DNA of 56,044 bases from Candidatus Zhuqueibacterota bacterium (GCA_029262005.1 JAJDAG010000052.1:1-56044); one strand, 5' to 3'; numbered from the stretch's first letter, positions 1-9,213 are shown. The notes: a model not told the origin generated them from the sequence alone. Translations and numbers: made by a program.

Positions 1-125
1 AGTTCTGCTATAACAATCTTTTTAAGCCGCCCAAAATGATTTTCCAAATATAAAAAACTTAAAAAGGCAAAATAAAAAACACGCCACTTTAAGGTTGTTT
101 GAAAATTGCGTTTTCACACAGTCTG

Positions 126-272
126 GTCATTTCGAACCCGGTGCTTTTTGCCGGCGTGAGAAATCTGCCGAAGAATAACTATTGCGGTTCAATTCCGTGG
201 GTAATTGCTGCAACTTCGCCCCATGCTAAAGCAGGTTCCGCCAACGCTGAGAAACCCGCTGTTCGGAATGAC
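126..272. repeat. Inverted-repeat element, 147 bp
   Basis: The ends are near-perfect inverted repeats: GTCATTTCGAAC at 126-137 and GTTCGGAATGAC at 261-272, which match at 11 of 12 positions when one is reversed. GAGAAA motifs lie inside each end (159-164 and 249-254). The sequence between them has no credible gene. The 'GTCATTTCGAA...GAGAAA' end resembles short palindromic intergenic repeats found in many copies in some environmental bacterial genomes. I see only this copy in the window. It fills most of the gene-free left edge; bases 1-125 are AT-rich and hold nothing I can name. Confidence 0.5.
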
Positions 273-363
273 GCCAAAGGACTTTTTTGACAGGAGAGTC
301 TCTGTTAAGCAATGGTGTGGCTGGCCGGCATTGCCACACACGAGCGGTGGGAGCGAGAAAAAT

Positions 364-378
364 CTGTGGCCGCCACAG
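364..378 (-). terminator. Possible terminator after the STAND NTPase gene
   Basis: On the minus strand, about 40 bases past the stop codon of the NTPase gene, a 7-base inverted repeat (CTGTGGC / GCCACAG around one base) is followed by ATTTTTC. As a physical hairpin it would be a 5-6 bp stem with a small loop and a short U tract. It is weak but well placed. Confidence 0.35.
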
Positions 379-416
379 TCTGCGGGGACCTGCCTGCCCC
401 CCACCCACCCGAAGTT

Positions 417-2654
417 TTAATCTTGCTGCAGCATTGCTTGCGCCTCTGCCGGGGTAACCACCTGGTGACGGCCCCATTTGACGCCTTCTGTAAACATCTC
501 CTCTAAAACCACCTGACTAATGCGCTCAAACTCCGCAGCATCCATCTTTTGGTGGAAACTGCCGAGAACACTTCTGGCCTGCGCCACCGGTGGCGCAGCG
601 CCGAGCTTGGTAAAAAGCAGAAGTATCGCCAGATGAATACGAATGGCTTCTTCGCTCTCCTTTCTTTCAAAAGCAAGCAGACTCATATTGCCATAAGTTT
701 GCGCCATGCCGTGAACGTCCCCAACCTGCTCCTGACCTGACAGAGATTTGTGGTAATATTCCAGTGCCTTATCCCACTCGCCCTTGTCCTGATAAACCAA
801 GCCAATGGAGTTCAGGGCGCCGTGGTGTTCTGGTTTGGCATCGAGGCAGGCGTTTAAATCCATCAGCGCGTCCTGCCACTTTCCCATCCCACGTTTCAGG
901 TTACCACGGTCATAAAGGGCTTCGGCTCTTAAGTCAGAGTCTGCGATCTCCGGCATTTTAAGCTTTGCCAGTACATCGGCCAGTATCTGCCAGTATAATC
1001 CACGCACCATGCAATAGTGGGTCACGGGCTGCATTTGCTTCGCAGCCGCTTCAAACATGTTTGCTTTGGCAAAGTGGTGGCCGCTCTCTATAAAATCAAC
1101 AATTTCACGGCTCTGCTGGCTTTGCGTATGATAGAGTTCTGCAGTAAACTTGTGCACGGCAATGCGTTTTTCCGTGCAGTCATAGTAAAACTGCCGCAAC
1201 AGGTCGTGCAAATCGTAAAGGTCGCTGTCAGGCAAGCGGCTGAGCAGGCGTCTGCGGTTGTGCAAATCGTAAAATGTATCTGTAAAATTTTGGCCGCCCA
1301 AATTCCCGTGCAGTTGTTCAATAAAAGCCTTGCTCTGCGGCACCCGGTAAAAGGCCACGGCTTTCAGCAATTTGTTCAGGTCGCTGTCGGCGCCGCCAAG
1401 GGCTTCGTAAAGTTCCTGCATCAGGTAGTGGTGCAGCGTTTCGTCCGTATCAAATGCCTTTTTAAAATAAGCATCTAATTGGGCTGCGTCCGCTTCTTTT
1501 CCCTGCTGCCATTCATGAAAGTAAATCAGAAATTGCGGGTTGCCTTTAAACAGAGTTTTGGCGTTGGCCAGTTGCTTTGGCGTCAAATCCATTTTCCAGG
1601 TTTGGCAAAGCAACTGTTCGGTTTCAGTTTCACTCAATCCGGCTATGTTCAGCGCCTTTAAATTGGCCGGCAAAAAACCGGATTGTCCCCGGCTGGTGAG
1701 CAGCAACCGGCAGTTGGCGCTTTCAGCCACAATGGCGGCAATAGTTTTTAAAAGCTGCTGCAGTTTTTCGTCCGCAACATAATGCAAATCGTCAAACACC
1801 AGCAAGGCGCGGGATTGCTGCAAGAGCAGGGACAGACTGGTTTCGTCACTGTGCAATTCTGCCTGCAAGAAGGCGGTGAGCTTTTTTTGTACCGAGTTAT
1901 GGTCATCCAGCAGCGGCCGGAAGCGGTACCAGAAAACCAGCTGCTTTTGTTCCTGCGCTGCGCGCGCCAAAGTTGCCACGCTCACGGATTTGCCGGCGCC
2001 CGGCGGGCCGTACAACAAAACGACACGTTTGTTGCTTTGTTTCACCTGTGCCAGCGTGGTTTCCGGCCTGACAAAATCAATCGGCAGCGGTGCAATCTCA
2101 GTAGAGCCGATGCTGCCGGCAATATCGCTGCGCTTTTCCAGCAAGGCTTCCAACCGCCCAACAGTCGCTTTGATGGAAGCGACGTCTTCTCCAGTTTGCT
2201 GCAGCACGGCCATCTGCTTTTGCAGCAAGTCGAGGATAATCTCGGAATACAAAGAAGAAATTTCGTTTTGCAGGGGCTGCTCTTTGGCGATGAGTTTGCG
2301 CAATTGCGTAAATAAATCGCTGGCAAGTTGTTCGGCATGTTGTTTACCGACAATCGGCTCGAATAGTTCAACAAAGAACGCATCTTTAATGAGAATGCGG
2401 GATTCCTGGAACGCAAGCACCTGATCGTTGACTTTGCTCTGCCGAAACGCCTGGCGCAGGGCTTCGCGTTTTTCCGGTTTGAGCTCAATTGAGCACTGGT
2501 TTGCAGCTTTCTCAAAAAGCGCATCGAGCGTTGTTTGGGAAAGGCTGGAAAGTTTGGCTTTGAGTTTGCCGCTGAGTATGCTGGTAATCAGGCTTTTTGC
2601 TGCGCCACCCAGCGCTTCCAGAGTGAACAAAGATTCAAGCAAGGCAGTCCTCAT
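417..2654 (-). CDS. STAND-type NTPase with C-terminal TPR repeats
   Basis: A 745-residue protein. Residues 1-180 are helical with no domain I recognise. A P-loop NTPase core follows, with Walker A GPPGAGKS at 216-223, Walker B ALLVFDDLHY at 283-292 and a sensor-like LLLTSRG at 316-322. A winged-helix-like region runs to about 520, and TPR-type repeats to about 700 (two clear units near 595-660, with YDRGNLKRGMGKWQDAL and LNSIGLVYQDKGEWDKALEY). This order, effector-like N-terminus, NTPase switch and repeat sensor, is that of MalT/LuxR-like and NLR-like STAND proteins. There is no C-terminal LuxR helix-turn-helix, so a transcriptional role is not supported. A signalling or anti-phage role is possible but has no neighbour support. 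There is no signal peptide, so it should be cytosolic. Family call firm, function open. Confidence 0.85.
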   Translation of the reverse strand: MRTALLESLFTLEALGGAAKSLITSILSGKLKAKLSSLSQTTLDALFEKAANQCSIELKPEKREALRQAFRQSKVNDQVLAFQESRILIKDAFFVELFEPIVGKQHAEQLASDLFTQLRKLIAKEQPLQNEISSLYSEIILDLLQKQMAVLQQTGEDVASIKATVGRLEALLEKRSDIAGSIGSTEIAPLPIDFVRPETTLAQVKQSNKRVVLLYGPPGAGKSVSVATLARAAQEQKQLVFWYRFRPLLDDHNSVQKKLTAFLQAELHSDETSLSLLLQQSRALLVFDDLHYVADEKLQQLLKTIAAIVAESANCRLLLTSRGQSGFLPANLKALNIAGLSETETEQLLCQTWKMDLTPKQLANAKTLFKGNPQFLIYFHEWQQGKEADAAQLDAYFKKAFDTDETLHHYLMQELYEALGGADSDLNKLLKAVAFYRVPQSKAFIEQLHGNLGGQNFTDTFYDLHNRRRLLSRLPDSDLYDLHDLLRQFYYDCTEKRIAVHKFTAELYHTQSQQSREIVDFIESGHHFAKANMFEAAAKQMQPVTHYCMVRGLYWQILADVLAKLKMPEIADSDLRAEALYDRGNLKRGMGKWQDALMDLNACLDAKPEHHGALNSIGLVYQDKGEWDKALEYYHKSLSGQEQVGDVHGMAQTYGNMSLLAFERKESEEAIRIHLAILLLFTKLGAAPPVAQARSVLGSFHQKMDAAEFERISQVVLEEMFTEGVKWGRHQVVTPAEAQAMLQQD

Positions 2655-3009
2655 GACATTGGGGAGATGTTTATTTCAATTTAGAAATCTGCAGGAAAGA
2701 TGCAAATGGTTAGTGGTTCTCGCTTCGGCGGTCTCAGACTGGGTAAAAAGTCCAGTAGGCCGGATTCGTATTTTTGCGCCCAGCACTTCTCTGCATCAAT
2801 GCACACTAAGAAAGCCAGGCGTCTTCCCAGAGGCCGGGCTTTACTTTTTTTCAAATCCTTATTTAGCCAGGAAATCCTTCTTGTTCAAACGCAGAGCCGG
2901 CGTCAGAAAATGACAAGGAAATGGGAGAAAAAAGATAGATTAGGGAGGTTTTTAGTATTTCAATTATCTGATCCGACTTTCAGCCCAGCACAGAACCTGG
3001 AAAAAGATG
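2655..3009. other. Gene-free stretch between STAND gene and toxin remnant
   Basis: No convincing coding sequence on either strand. It holds an imperfect hairpin at 2812-2841, annotated separately, and should contain the promoter of the NTPase gene that starts at 2654 on the minus strand. I could not single out promoter hexamers. Confidence 0.4.
2812..2841 (-). terminator. Hairpin with T tracts on both sides
   Basis: Arms AAGCCAGGCGTC and GAGGCCGGGCTT pair at 10 of 12 positions around a 6-base loop. The plus-strand side is followed by TACTTTTTTTC and the minus-strand side by TCTT. It lies about 170 bases beyond the toxin remnant and could end minus-strand transcription of the addiction module. 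No plus-strand gene feeds into it. Confidence 0.4.
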
Positions 3010-3306
3010 TCAGAGTCGTGAGCGCCAATAGTTCGGGCGCCGTTTCTGGTGGGCAACAGCAACGACCCTAATCCTGCCACCAGGTTCAACGGCGTAGAGT
3101 AAGCTATATGGAAAACGCCTTAAGGTTTTCCGGCGTACTTCCTCGCTGACAAACGGATAAGCTTTCGGGTGGCGACAATCTGTTCAAGGGACGCTCGCAA
3201 TTCCATGAGAAATGAAAAACCAAGTCCGGCAGATTTGGTTTCATAATACTTGAGATGCTTCGGTAACTTCGGCATCCGCTTCCTGATGGAAAGTGGCTGT
3301 TGTCAT
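3010..3306 (-). pseudogene. ParE/RelE-type toxin, broken by two frameshifts
   Basis: Read from the ATG at 3304-3306 the frame gives MTTATFHQEADAEVTEA and soon stops. Moving the frame by one base near 3250 restores YYETKSAGLGFSFLMELRAS, and moving it again near 3167 restores AYPFVSEEVRRKTLRRFPYS and then LLYAVE, ending RRPNYWRSRL before TGA at 3010-3012. Joined, the three pieces make a full-length protein of about 98 residues with the layout of a ParE/RelE-superfamily toxin (N-terminal A-x-x-E helix, RRFPY..LY core, VxAVAHQKRxPxYW end). The ATG overlaps the antitoxin stop by 4 bases (ATGA), the usual coupling in these modules. Two indels argue for real decay rather than one sequencing error. 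Confidence 0.8.
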
Positions 3307-3527
3307 GAAATCGCTGCTCGGGCGCGTCTGAATACTTCATCAAATGGAACCTCTTCGGTTGTACCTTCGCGAAGTTCCTTTAACCGACGCTCTGCTTCAG
3401 TTATCCACAAATTCAAATTCTCAGCATCTGAGGGAGCGTCAACACTCAAAAGAAGTTTTTCAGCCAGGGCTGCTCGTTCTTCAATATTCAATTCCATTAC
3501 AGCGGTTTCAAGTTCTTCAAAGCTCAT
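3303..3527 (-). CDS. Addiction-module antitoxin, TIGR02574-like
   Basis: A 74-residue acidic, helical protein that starts MSFEELETAVMELNIEERAA and contains LAEKLLLSVD and ITEAERRLKEL. This is the pattern of the small 'putative addiction module component' family (TIGR02574), which pairs with ParE/RelE-type toxins. A good ribosome-binding site, GGAGAGGG, lies a few bases before the ATG. Its stop overlaps the start of the downstream toxin, and that toxin is frameshifted, so the antitoxin now appears to be an orphan. Such proteins normally bind and neutralise the toxin and often repress their own operon; I did not find a clear operator upstream. Confidence 0.8.
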   Translation of the reverse strand: MSFEELETAVMELNIEERAALAEKLLLSVDAPSDAENLNLWITEAERRLKELREGTTEEVPFDEVFRRARAAIS

Positions 3528-3891
3528 TTTCCCTCTCCTTTCATTCCAAGTGTTTCGTAATGCCCTAAATGGTAAAACATAAAATTTGGTGGTTGCCGAC
3601 TACCAGCTCCATGCGACATTTCTGACGTGATACGCCGCCAATTTACTCTAAATAAGATACGTATGAAAAGGGTTTAAAACAAATTTTTCTTGCCAAAACA
3701 TTTTCTGCCAATTTTCAGAAAAAAGTAATGAACTGACAGCGATATATCCTTATTAAAAAATACCATCTATCCCCCAAAATCTCCGACAAAAACCCGCCAT
3801 TCCGTGGTTGCATACTTCAAAATGTTGTCTTATATTAGCCTGTTCAATTTACACATAACCTTTTCAAATAAAATTCCGGAGGAGTCATTCT
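3528..3891. other. AT-rich intergenic stretch
   Basis: No gene seen. It separates two divergent genes, the antitoxin on the minus strand and the M49 peptidase on the plus strand, so both promoters should lie here. The plus-strand gene has a clear ribosome-binding site, CCGGAGGAG, at its right end. Confidence 0.4.
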
Positions 3892-5934
3892 ATGAAACTC
3901 AAATTAACGCTTGGGCTGCTGGCCATCATCCTGTCAATAACGGCGTGTGAAATGCCTGACAAGGCTCAGGATGATTTTAAGTATCAGGCCGATCGGTTCT
4001 CTGACCTGCGCATTTTGCGCTACCAGGTCCCCGGTTTTGAGGACTTGACACTGCAAGAAAAAAAGCTGCTGTATTATCTGCATGAAGCCGCACTTTCCGG
4101 CAAAGATATTATCTACGATCAAAACTACAAACACAACCTGAGCATTCGCCGCACTTTGGAAGCCATTGTCCGCTCCTACGGCGGTGACCGTGAAGCGGAT
4201 GACTTTAAGAAATTCATGGTTTACACAAAACGCGTCTGGTTCTCAAACGGCATCCACCACCACTATTCAACCAGCAAAATGATGCCCGACTTTTCCGAGG
4301 CCTATTTTGCGCAATTAGTAAATAATTCCAGTGACGGCAAGTTCCCGGTCAAAGATGGGGAGAGCCTTGCGGAACTGACAAAGCGCCTGACACCGCTTAT
4401 TTTCGATGAAACACTCGATGCAAAACGTGTCAATCTTGATCCGGATGCTGATTTGATCGCACGTTCAGCCAACAATTATTATGAGGGTGTCACGCAAAAA
4501 GAAGTTGAAGCATTCTATGCCCGCAAAATGGTTAAGGGTGAGCAACGGCCAATTTCCTACGGGCTTAATTCAAAGCTTCTACGTGAGAACGGCAAAATTA
4601 AGGAAAAAGTCTGGAAGGCCGGCGGCATGTACGGTGAAGCCATCGAGAAAATCGTTTTCTGGCTGGAAAAAGCTGTAGGCGTGGCTGAAAATGACAAACA
4701 GAAAGCCGCACTGGAAAAACTGGTGGCGTACTACAAATCCGGCGATTTACAGACTTTTGATGAATATAATATTGCCTGGGTCCAGGACACCGAATCATCT
4801 ATCGACGTCATCAACGGCTTCATTGAAGTTTATGGCGATGCCATGGGTTATCGCGGCGCATTTGAATCTGTCGTGTCATTTGTCGACCCGGTGGCAACCA
4901 AACGCATTGCTGCCATTGGCGATCAGGCGCAGTGGTTTGAGGACAACTCGCCTATCATGGACTCCCACAAAAAAGAAAACGTTACAGGCATATCCGCAAC
5001 CGTCATTACCGTGGCTACGGGTTCCGGAGATAGCCAGCCAACTTTCCCAATCGGCATCAATCTACCCAATGCAAACTGGATTCGTTCTGAACACGGCTCC
5101 AAATCAGTGAGTCTGGGTAACTTGATAGATGCCTACAATGAGGTTTCCAAAGGCAGTGGCACGCTCGATGAATTTGGTTATAACGAGGAGCAAAACGAAC
5201 TGCAACGGCAACACGGCACATTGGCCGGCAACCTGCATACGGATATGCATGAAGTCATCGGTCATGCATCCGGTAAGCTGAATGAGGGTGTGGGCACGCC
5301 AAAAGAGACACTTAAAAACTATGCCTCAACCCTGGAAGAAGGTCGCGCCGACCTGGTTGCACTTTATTATCTCATGGATCCGAAACTGATTGAAATAGGC
5401 GTTATGCCGAGCCTGGATGTTGGTAAGGCGGAGTACATCGGCTATATCCGCAACGGCTTGATGTCGCAGTTGCGCCGCCTCAAATTGGGAGATAACATTG
5501 AAGAATCGCATATGCGAAATCGACAATGGGTGTCAAAGTGGACCTACGAAAAGGGATTAGCCGACAGCGTCATTGTAAGAAAAACTAAAGATGGCAAAAC
5601 ATTTTTTGTTATCCGGGATTTTCTCAAACTGCGTGATTTATTTGGACAACTGCTGCGTGAAACCCAACGCATTAAAGCTGAAGGAGATTATGAAGCCGCC
5701 AAAAATCTGGTCGAAAATTATGGCGTCAAAGTCGATTATGATTTGCACAAAGAAGTACTCGAACGCTATGAAAAGCTCAATTTAGCGCCGTACTCCGGTT
5801 TCATGAACCCGAAAATGGTGCCGGTCATGCAAGGCGAAGAAATCGTCGATGTCACCATTGAGTACCCGGACAATTTCACAGAACAGATGCTGGAATACGC
5901 GGAAAAATATTCTTTCTTGCCGAACTATAACTAA
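3892..5934 (+). CDS. M49-family dipeptidyl peptidase III-like lipoprotein
   Basis: A 680-residue zinc exopeptidase that would release dipeptides from peptide N-termini. The family signature HExxGH is present as HEVIGH at 453-458, and the second zinc-binding block EExRA(E/D) as EEGRAD at 482-487, giving two His and one Glu ligand. The start has a strong GGAGGAG site and a lipoprotein signal peptide with lipobox SITAC, so the mature protein should be anchored to a membrane in the envelope. Length fits bacterial DPP III of the Bacteroides type. Many M49 enzymes are cytosolic, so the lipoprotein form suggests peptide scavenging. It stands alone, followed by a long hairpin. Confidence 0.9.
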   Translation: MKLKLTLGLLAIILSITACEMPDKAQDDFKYQADRFSDLRILRYQVPGFEDLTLQEKKLLYYLHEAALSGKDIIYDQNYKHNLSIRRTLEAIVRSYGGDREADDFKKFMVYTKRVWFSNGIHHHYSTSKMMPDFSEAYFAQLVNNSSDGKFPVKDGESLAELTKRLTPLIFDETLDAKRVNLDPDADLIARSANNYYEGVTQKEVEAFYARKMVKGEQRPISYGLNSKLLRENGKIKEKVWKAGGMYGEAIEKIVFWLEKAVGVAENDKQKAALEKLVAYYKSGDLQTFDEYNIAWVQDTESSIDVINGFIEVYGDAMGYRGAFESVVSFVDPVATKRIAAIGDQAQWFEDNSPIMDSHKKENVTGISATVITVATGSGDSQPTFPIGINLPNANWIRSEHGSKSVSLGNLIDAYNEVSKGSGTLDEFGYNEEQNELQRQHGTLAGNLHTDMHEVIGHASGKLNEGVGTPKETLKNYASTLEEGRADLVALYYLMDPKLIEIGVMPSLDVGKAEYIGYIRNGLMSQLRRLKLGDNIEESHMRNRQWVSKWTYEKGLADSVIVRKTKDGKTFFVIRDFLKLRDLFGQLLRETQRIKAEGDYEAAKNLVENYGVKVDYDLHKEVLERYEKLNLAPYSGFMNPKMVPVMQGEEIVDVTIEYPDNFTEQMLEYAEKYSFLPNYN

Positions 5935-5948
5935 ATGACAGTAAGGCT

Positions 5949-6004
5949 GCAAAAGCGGGTCATAAGGGTTGATTGACAAATTAGCTTGCTTGACCCGCTT
6001 TTGC
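5949..6004 (+). terminator. Long-stem hairpin after the M49 peptidase gene
   Basis: A perfect 14-bp inverted repeat, GCAAAAGCGGGTCA at 5949-5962 and TGACCCGCTTTTGC at 5991-6004, with a 28-base loop. It starts 15 bases past the stop codon. The following T content is modest, so it may end transcription or protect the transcript end. Confidence 0.55.
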
Positions 6005-6126
6005 CTTGTTTATAGCGTTGCTTAAAAGCAAATTCCAACACGCAAAACTGACTTTTTGAAGGTACTTCTTCATTTATTAAAGTCGCATCAATATTAATGA
6101 AAATCAGGACAGATTGATAATAACAA

Positions 6127-8529
6127 ATGACCGTAATAATGCAGTCCCTTTCGAAACTTATCACCCTTATTCTTTTTCACTGTTTATTGTTCAATGCCTC
6201 AGCCGCAATGGCAAGCGCCAACGGAGCGCGTATTACCGGCGTTATTGCCGACAAGAAAGATAGAGTGCCATTGGCGCATGCCCAGGTATTCATTTCAGCG
6301 TTAAATCGAGGCGATGTCACCAATGAGCGGGGGGAATTTCATATATCGAACTTGCCTGCGGGCCAACATAAATTAACGGTTCGGCTGCAAGGGTATCAAA
6401 CATACCACTTCTCCCCCATCGTCCTGGCCTCTAACGAGTCTCTCCAATTTGACGTCGCGCTTACGTCAACAATTGTAGAGCTGTCAGATGTGACGGTGAC
6501 TGCCACACGTTCAGAGGTAAGCACTTTTGCTGTACCGCAATTTGTTTCCATGATCAGTCCGCGTGAAATTCAACAACGCAACGCGCAGCAGACACCGGAA
6601 CTTCTACGCGAGGAAGCAGGCGTCGTCATTCAAAAAACCAATCAAGGCGGTGGCTCACCAATCATTCGGGGACTCAAAGCCAACAAGTTACTGTTGCTGG
6701 TTGATGGCATTCGCCTGAATAACGCCACCTACCGCGGCGGCAACACCCAATACCTCAACACAGTTGACGCCGGCGCCCTGGAAAGAATGGAAATCGTGCA
6801 AGGACCCGTTTCTGTGCTTTACGGCAGTGATGCCCTGGGCGGCGTGGTAAACATGATCACACAATCTCCGGATCTTTCATCCAACGCAAAACTGCAGTTC
6901 AACAGTTCGGTCGCGGGCAGCATTTCAACCGCTGATAACACGAAAACCAGCCATGCAAACATGTCGCTGGCCAATAACAGATTCGGGTTACAGATTAACG
7001 GTGCTGTGCGTTCATTCGGGGATGTTGAACGAGGTGGAAACGGCGGCCGGGAACTCATGCAGAGGCTGCAAAACGACTCAAGAACCAGCCGAGACTTAAA
7101 CAAAAAGCAGGCGCCAAACGGCTACAATGCCTATGATGTCAGCGCCCGGGCCCTATTCATCATGTCCGGCAACCAGCAGATATCCCTGGCATATCAACAA
7201 AACCATCAAAAGGATGTGCCGCGCTACGACGTTGTCGAGGTCAGAAAAGACTCTTTGCGTTTTTTCGCACCTCAGGAAAGAAATCTTGCCTACATAAAAT
7301 ACACTTACGATGCGCCGACTTTTCTGTTCGACAAGCTGAATATAACGCTTTCATCACACCGCCAATTCGAACGCCGACTGCGCCTGAAGTTTGGCAGCGT
7401 CAACTTAAGTCGCGACCAATTCAGCACCCGGACATTGGGCGCTCAGCTTCAACTAAACAGATACCTTAAAGGCCACAATCTTGTTTATGGATTCGAGCTC
7501 TACCACGATGATATAACGACAAAATCCACACGCCGCAATACTATCACGGAAGAAACATCAGACCAGGAGCCGCTGTTTCCCAATGGTTCGTCATTTCTCA
7601 GTCTTGGCGCTTTTGTGCAGGATCAGTTTCAGGTCTTAAACAATCTGTATCTTACCACCGGTCTGCGCTTCAGCAAATTCAAACTACGAGCGCCCTTTCT
7701 TTCCGACCCAAAAAGCAACGACTTTTTTGGCGATATAGAGCAGAACTCATCGGCGCTTACCGCCAGCCTGGGTACGCAATATTTCATTACCGACGAACTT
7801 GGGTTGGTTGCCAATATTGCGCAAGGGTTTCGTATGCCCAACCTGGACGATGCCAGCAAAATCGGGCCCGGTAAAGGGGCCAGTTTTTATGATGTGCCAA
7901 ATCCCAGGGTCAACCCGGAGAAATCACTCAGTTTTGATGCCGGCTTGAAATTGCATCTCGCTGGGGCGCGGGCAGAAGTCGTTGGGTTCTACAATCGCCT
8001 GACCGATCTGCTTGTGCGGCAACCGGCACTTTTCGAAGGCGCCGCCTTCATTTTAGACGAAGGTGACACACTCGCGGTATTCCACAAAGAAAACGCCGGT
8101 CGCGCCTTTGTCGCTGGTCTGGCTGTTTCAACAGAATTCAGACTATCAAACTCCTTTTCCGTACTCGCTAATTTGACTTTTTCCTCCGGCCAGGACCTGA
8201 GCAATAACGAGCCTCTTTCCGGCATTCCACCCTTGTCCGGGCTGCTTGGTTTGCGCTGGCAATATGGGAAATTATGGTCTGAAATAAACAGCCGTTTTGC
8301 GAGAAAACAGGCAAGGCTTTCGAGCGAAGACAAGTTGGATTTACGCATACCCGAGGGCGGTACACCTGGCTGGTACAGCCTGAATTTAAGGGTAGGTGGC
8401 GAGGTTACGCAGGCAATATCTCTAAATTTATCTGTAAGCAACATCCTGGACATGAACTACCGTGAGCACTTAAGCGGCATGAATGCCCTCGGACGAAATT
8501 TCTCGATTTCTGCGCGAGTCAGCCACTAA
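6127..8529 (+). CDS. TonB-dependent outer-membrane receptor
   Basis: An 800-residue receptor for TonB-energised uptake across the outer membrane. It has a signal peptide (first ~28 residues), a carboxypeptidase-regulatory-like beta domain at about 33-115 (ARITGVIADKK...GDVTNERGEFHISNLPAG), a plug domain at about 125-240 with IIRGLKANKLLLLVDGIRLN and VLYGSDALGGVVNMIT, and a beta-barrel to the C-terminus, which ends in an aromatic-poor SARVSH. The plug resembles haem/cobalamin-type receptors more than SusC. The substrate cannot be told from sequence. There is no SusD partner, TonB or transporter next to it. The start has no strong ribosome-binding site; an in-frame ATG at 6139 is an alternative. 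Confidence 0.9.
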   Translation: MTVIMQSLSKLITLILFHCLLFNASAAMASANGARITGVIADKKDRVPLAHAQVFISALNRGDVTNERGEFHISNLPAGQHKLTVRLQGYQTYHFSPIVLASNESLQFDVALTSTIVELSDVTVTATRSEVSTFAVPQFVSMISPREIQQRNAQQTPELLREEAGVVIQKTNQGGGSPIIRGLKANKLLLLVDGIRLNNATYRGGNTQYLNTVDAGALERMEIVQGPVSVLYGSDALGGVVNMITQSPDLSSNAKLQFNSSVAGSISTADNTKTSHANMSLANNRFGLQINGAVRSFGDVERGGNGGRELMQRLQNDSRTSRDLNKKQAPNGYNAYDVSARALFIMSGNQQISLAYQQNHQKDVPRYDVVEVRKDSLRFFAPQERNLAYIKYTYDAPTFLFDKLNITLSSHRQFERRLRLKFGSVNLSRDQFSTRTLGAQLQLNRYLKGHNLVYGFELYHDDITTKSTRRNTITEETSDQEPLFPNGSSFLSLGAFVQDQFQVLNNLYLTTGLRFSKFKLRAPFLSDPKSNDFFGDIEQNSSALTASLGTQYFITDELGLVANIAQGFRMPNLDDASKIGPGKGASFYDVPNPRVNPEKSLSFDAGLKLHLAGARAEVVGFYNRLTDLLVRQPALFEGAAFILDEGDTLAVFHKENAGRAFVAGLAVSTEFRLSNSFSVLANLTFSSGQDLSNNEPLSGIPPLSGLLGLRWQYGKLWSEINSRFARKQARLSSEDKLDLRIPEGGTPGWYSLNLRVGGEVTQAISLNLSVSNILDMNYREHLSGMNALGRNFSISARVSH

Positions 8530-8877
8530 GTTTTAGGCAAAGCGCCTTGCCACTTTTAAATTAAAAACCCAAAAATAACTTGCAAAAATCACACAAAAGT
8601 ATTTTCTTTTTGTAACCGGAATCTCGTTACGAAAATAAAAACTGACCGTCCCATATAGCCAATAGATTCTGTTTACCATTAGATACCAGCATGTGCCACA
8701 GTTAGCTTTTTGTTATCCGAAAAGATACCGGAGAGCAGGTAATATGCAGCTACAGCGCAATACGAAACCAGTGGTTCCTGTTTATCTCAAGTCACACGCA
8801 ATAAAGACTTAACTTTATAAGGCTTTATATCAAGAGTGAGTACAACACTCAATTTGTAATATCGGGAGGAACAAAAC
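8530..8877. other. Intergenic stretch without recognised genes
   Basis: AT-rich, no coding sequence or strong hairpin seen. The only clear signal is the ribosome-binding site CGGGAGGA just before the gene at 8878. Confidence 0.4.
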
Positions 8878-9213
8878 ATGACGTTGCTATTGAGATTGCT
8901 GTCACTAATTTGGCTGGTCCTTGGGCTGGCCAACCTGTTCATTGCACCAAAAGTTGAGCCGGCTGTGGCCGGGCCGATTATTTTTGCCCCAAAATTCAAT
9001 GCCCTTGTTTTCCTTGGTTCATTTGTAACCGTTTTTCTCGCAGCTACTTTTCTTGGTCGTAGCCTGAAAAAAGCCGGTAAAAAAACACCGGGAAAGATGA
9101 TAGATCCCAAAAACGAAGTCAGACTACGAGAATTGAGAGCACTCAGAGGCCGAGGCCTGGTCGGCATGCGGGAATACCGTCGAAAGCGTGAAGAGATCCT
9201 GAAAGGACTTTAA
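8878..9213 (+). CDS. Small membrane protein with SHOCT-like C-terminus
   Basis: A 111-residue protein of unknown function. Two hydrophobic segments at about 4-22 and 38-58 should span the inner membrane. A basic linker (SLKKAGKKTPGK) follows, then a short helical tail at about 80-111 with LRELRALRGRGLVGMREYRR and EEIL. The pattern leucine-rich helix, G-L-V/I, then E-Y-x-x-K/R-R-x-x-I-L matches SHOCT-type short C-terminal domains, which are often found on membrane proteins and thought to mediate oligomerisation. A strong GGGAGGA site supports the start. It appears monocistronic. Confidence 0.7.
   Translation: MTLLLRLLSLIWLVLGLANLFIAPKVEPAVAGPIIFAPKFNALVFLGSFVTVFLAATFLGRSLKKAGKKTPGKMIDPKNEVRLRELRALRGRGLVGMREYRRKREEILKGL

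Noticed and set aside
2700-3071. 123-codon plus-strand frame over the terminator and toxin remnant
   Set aside because: It is antisense to the rebuilt ParE toxin and spans a terminator-like hairpin.
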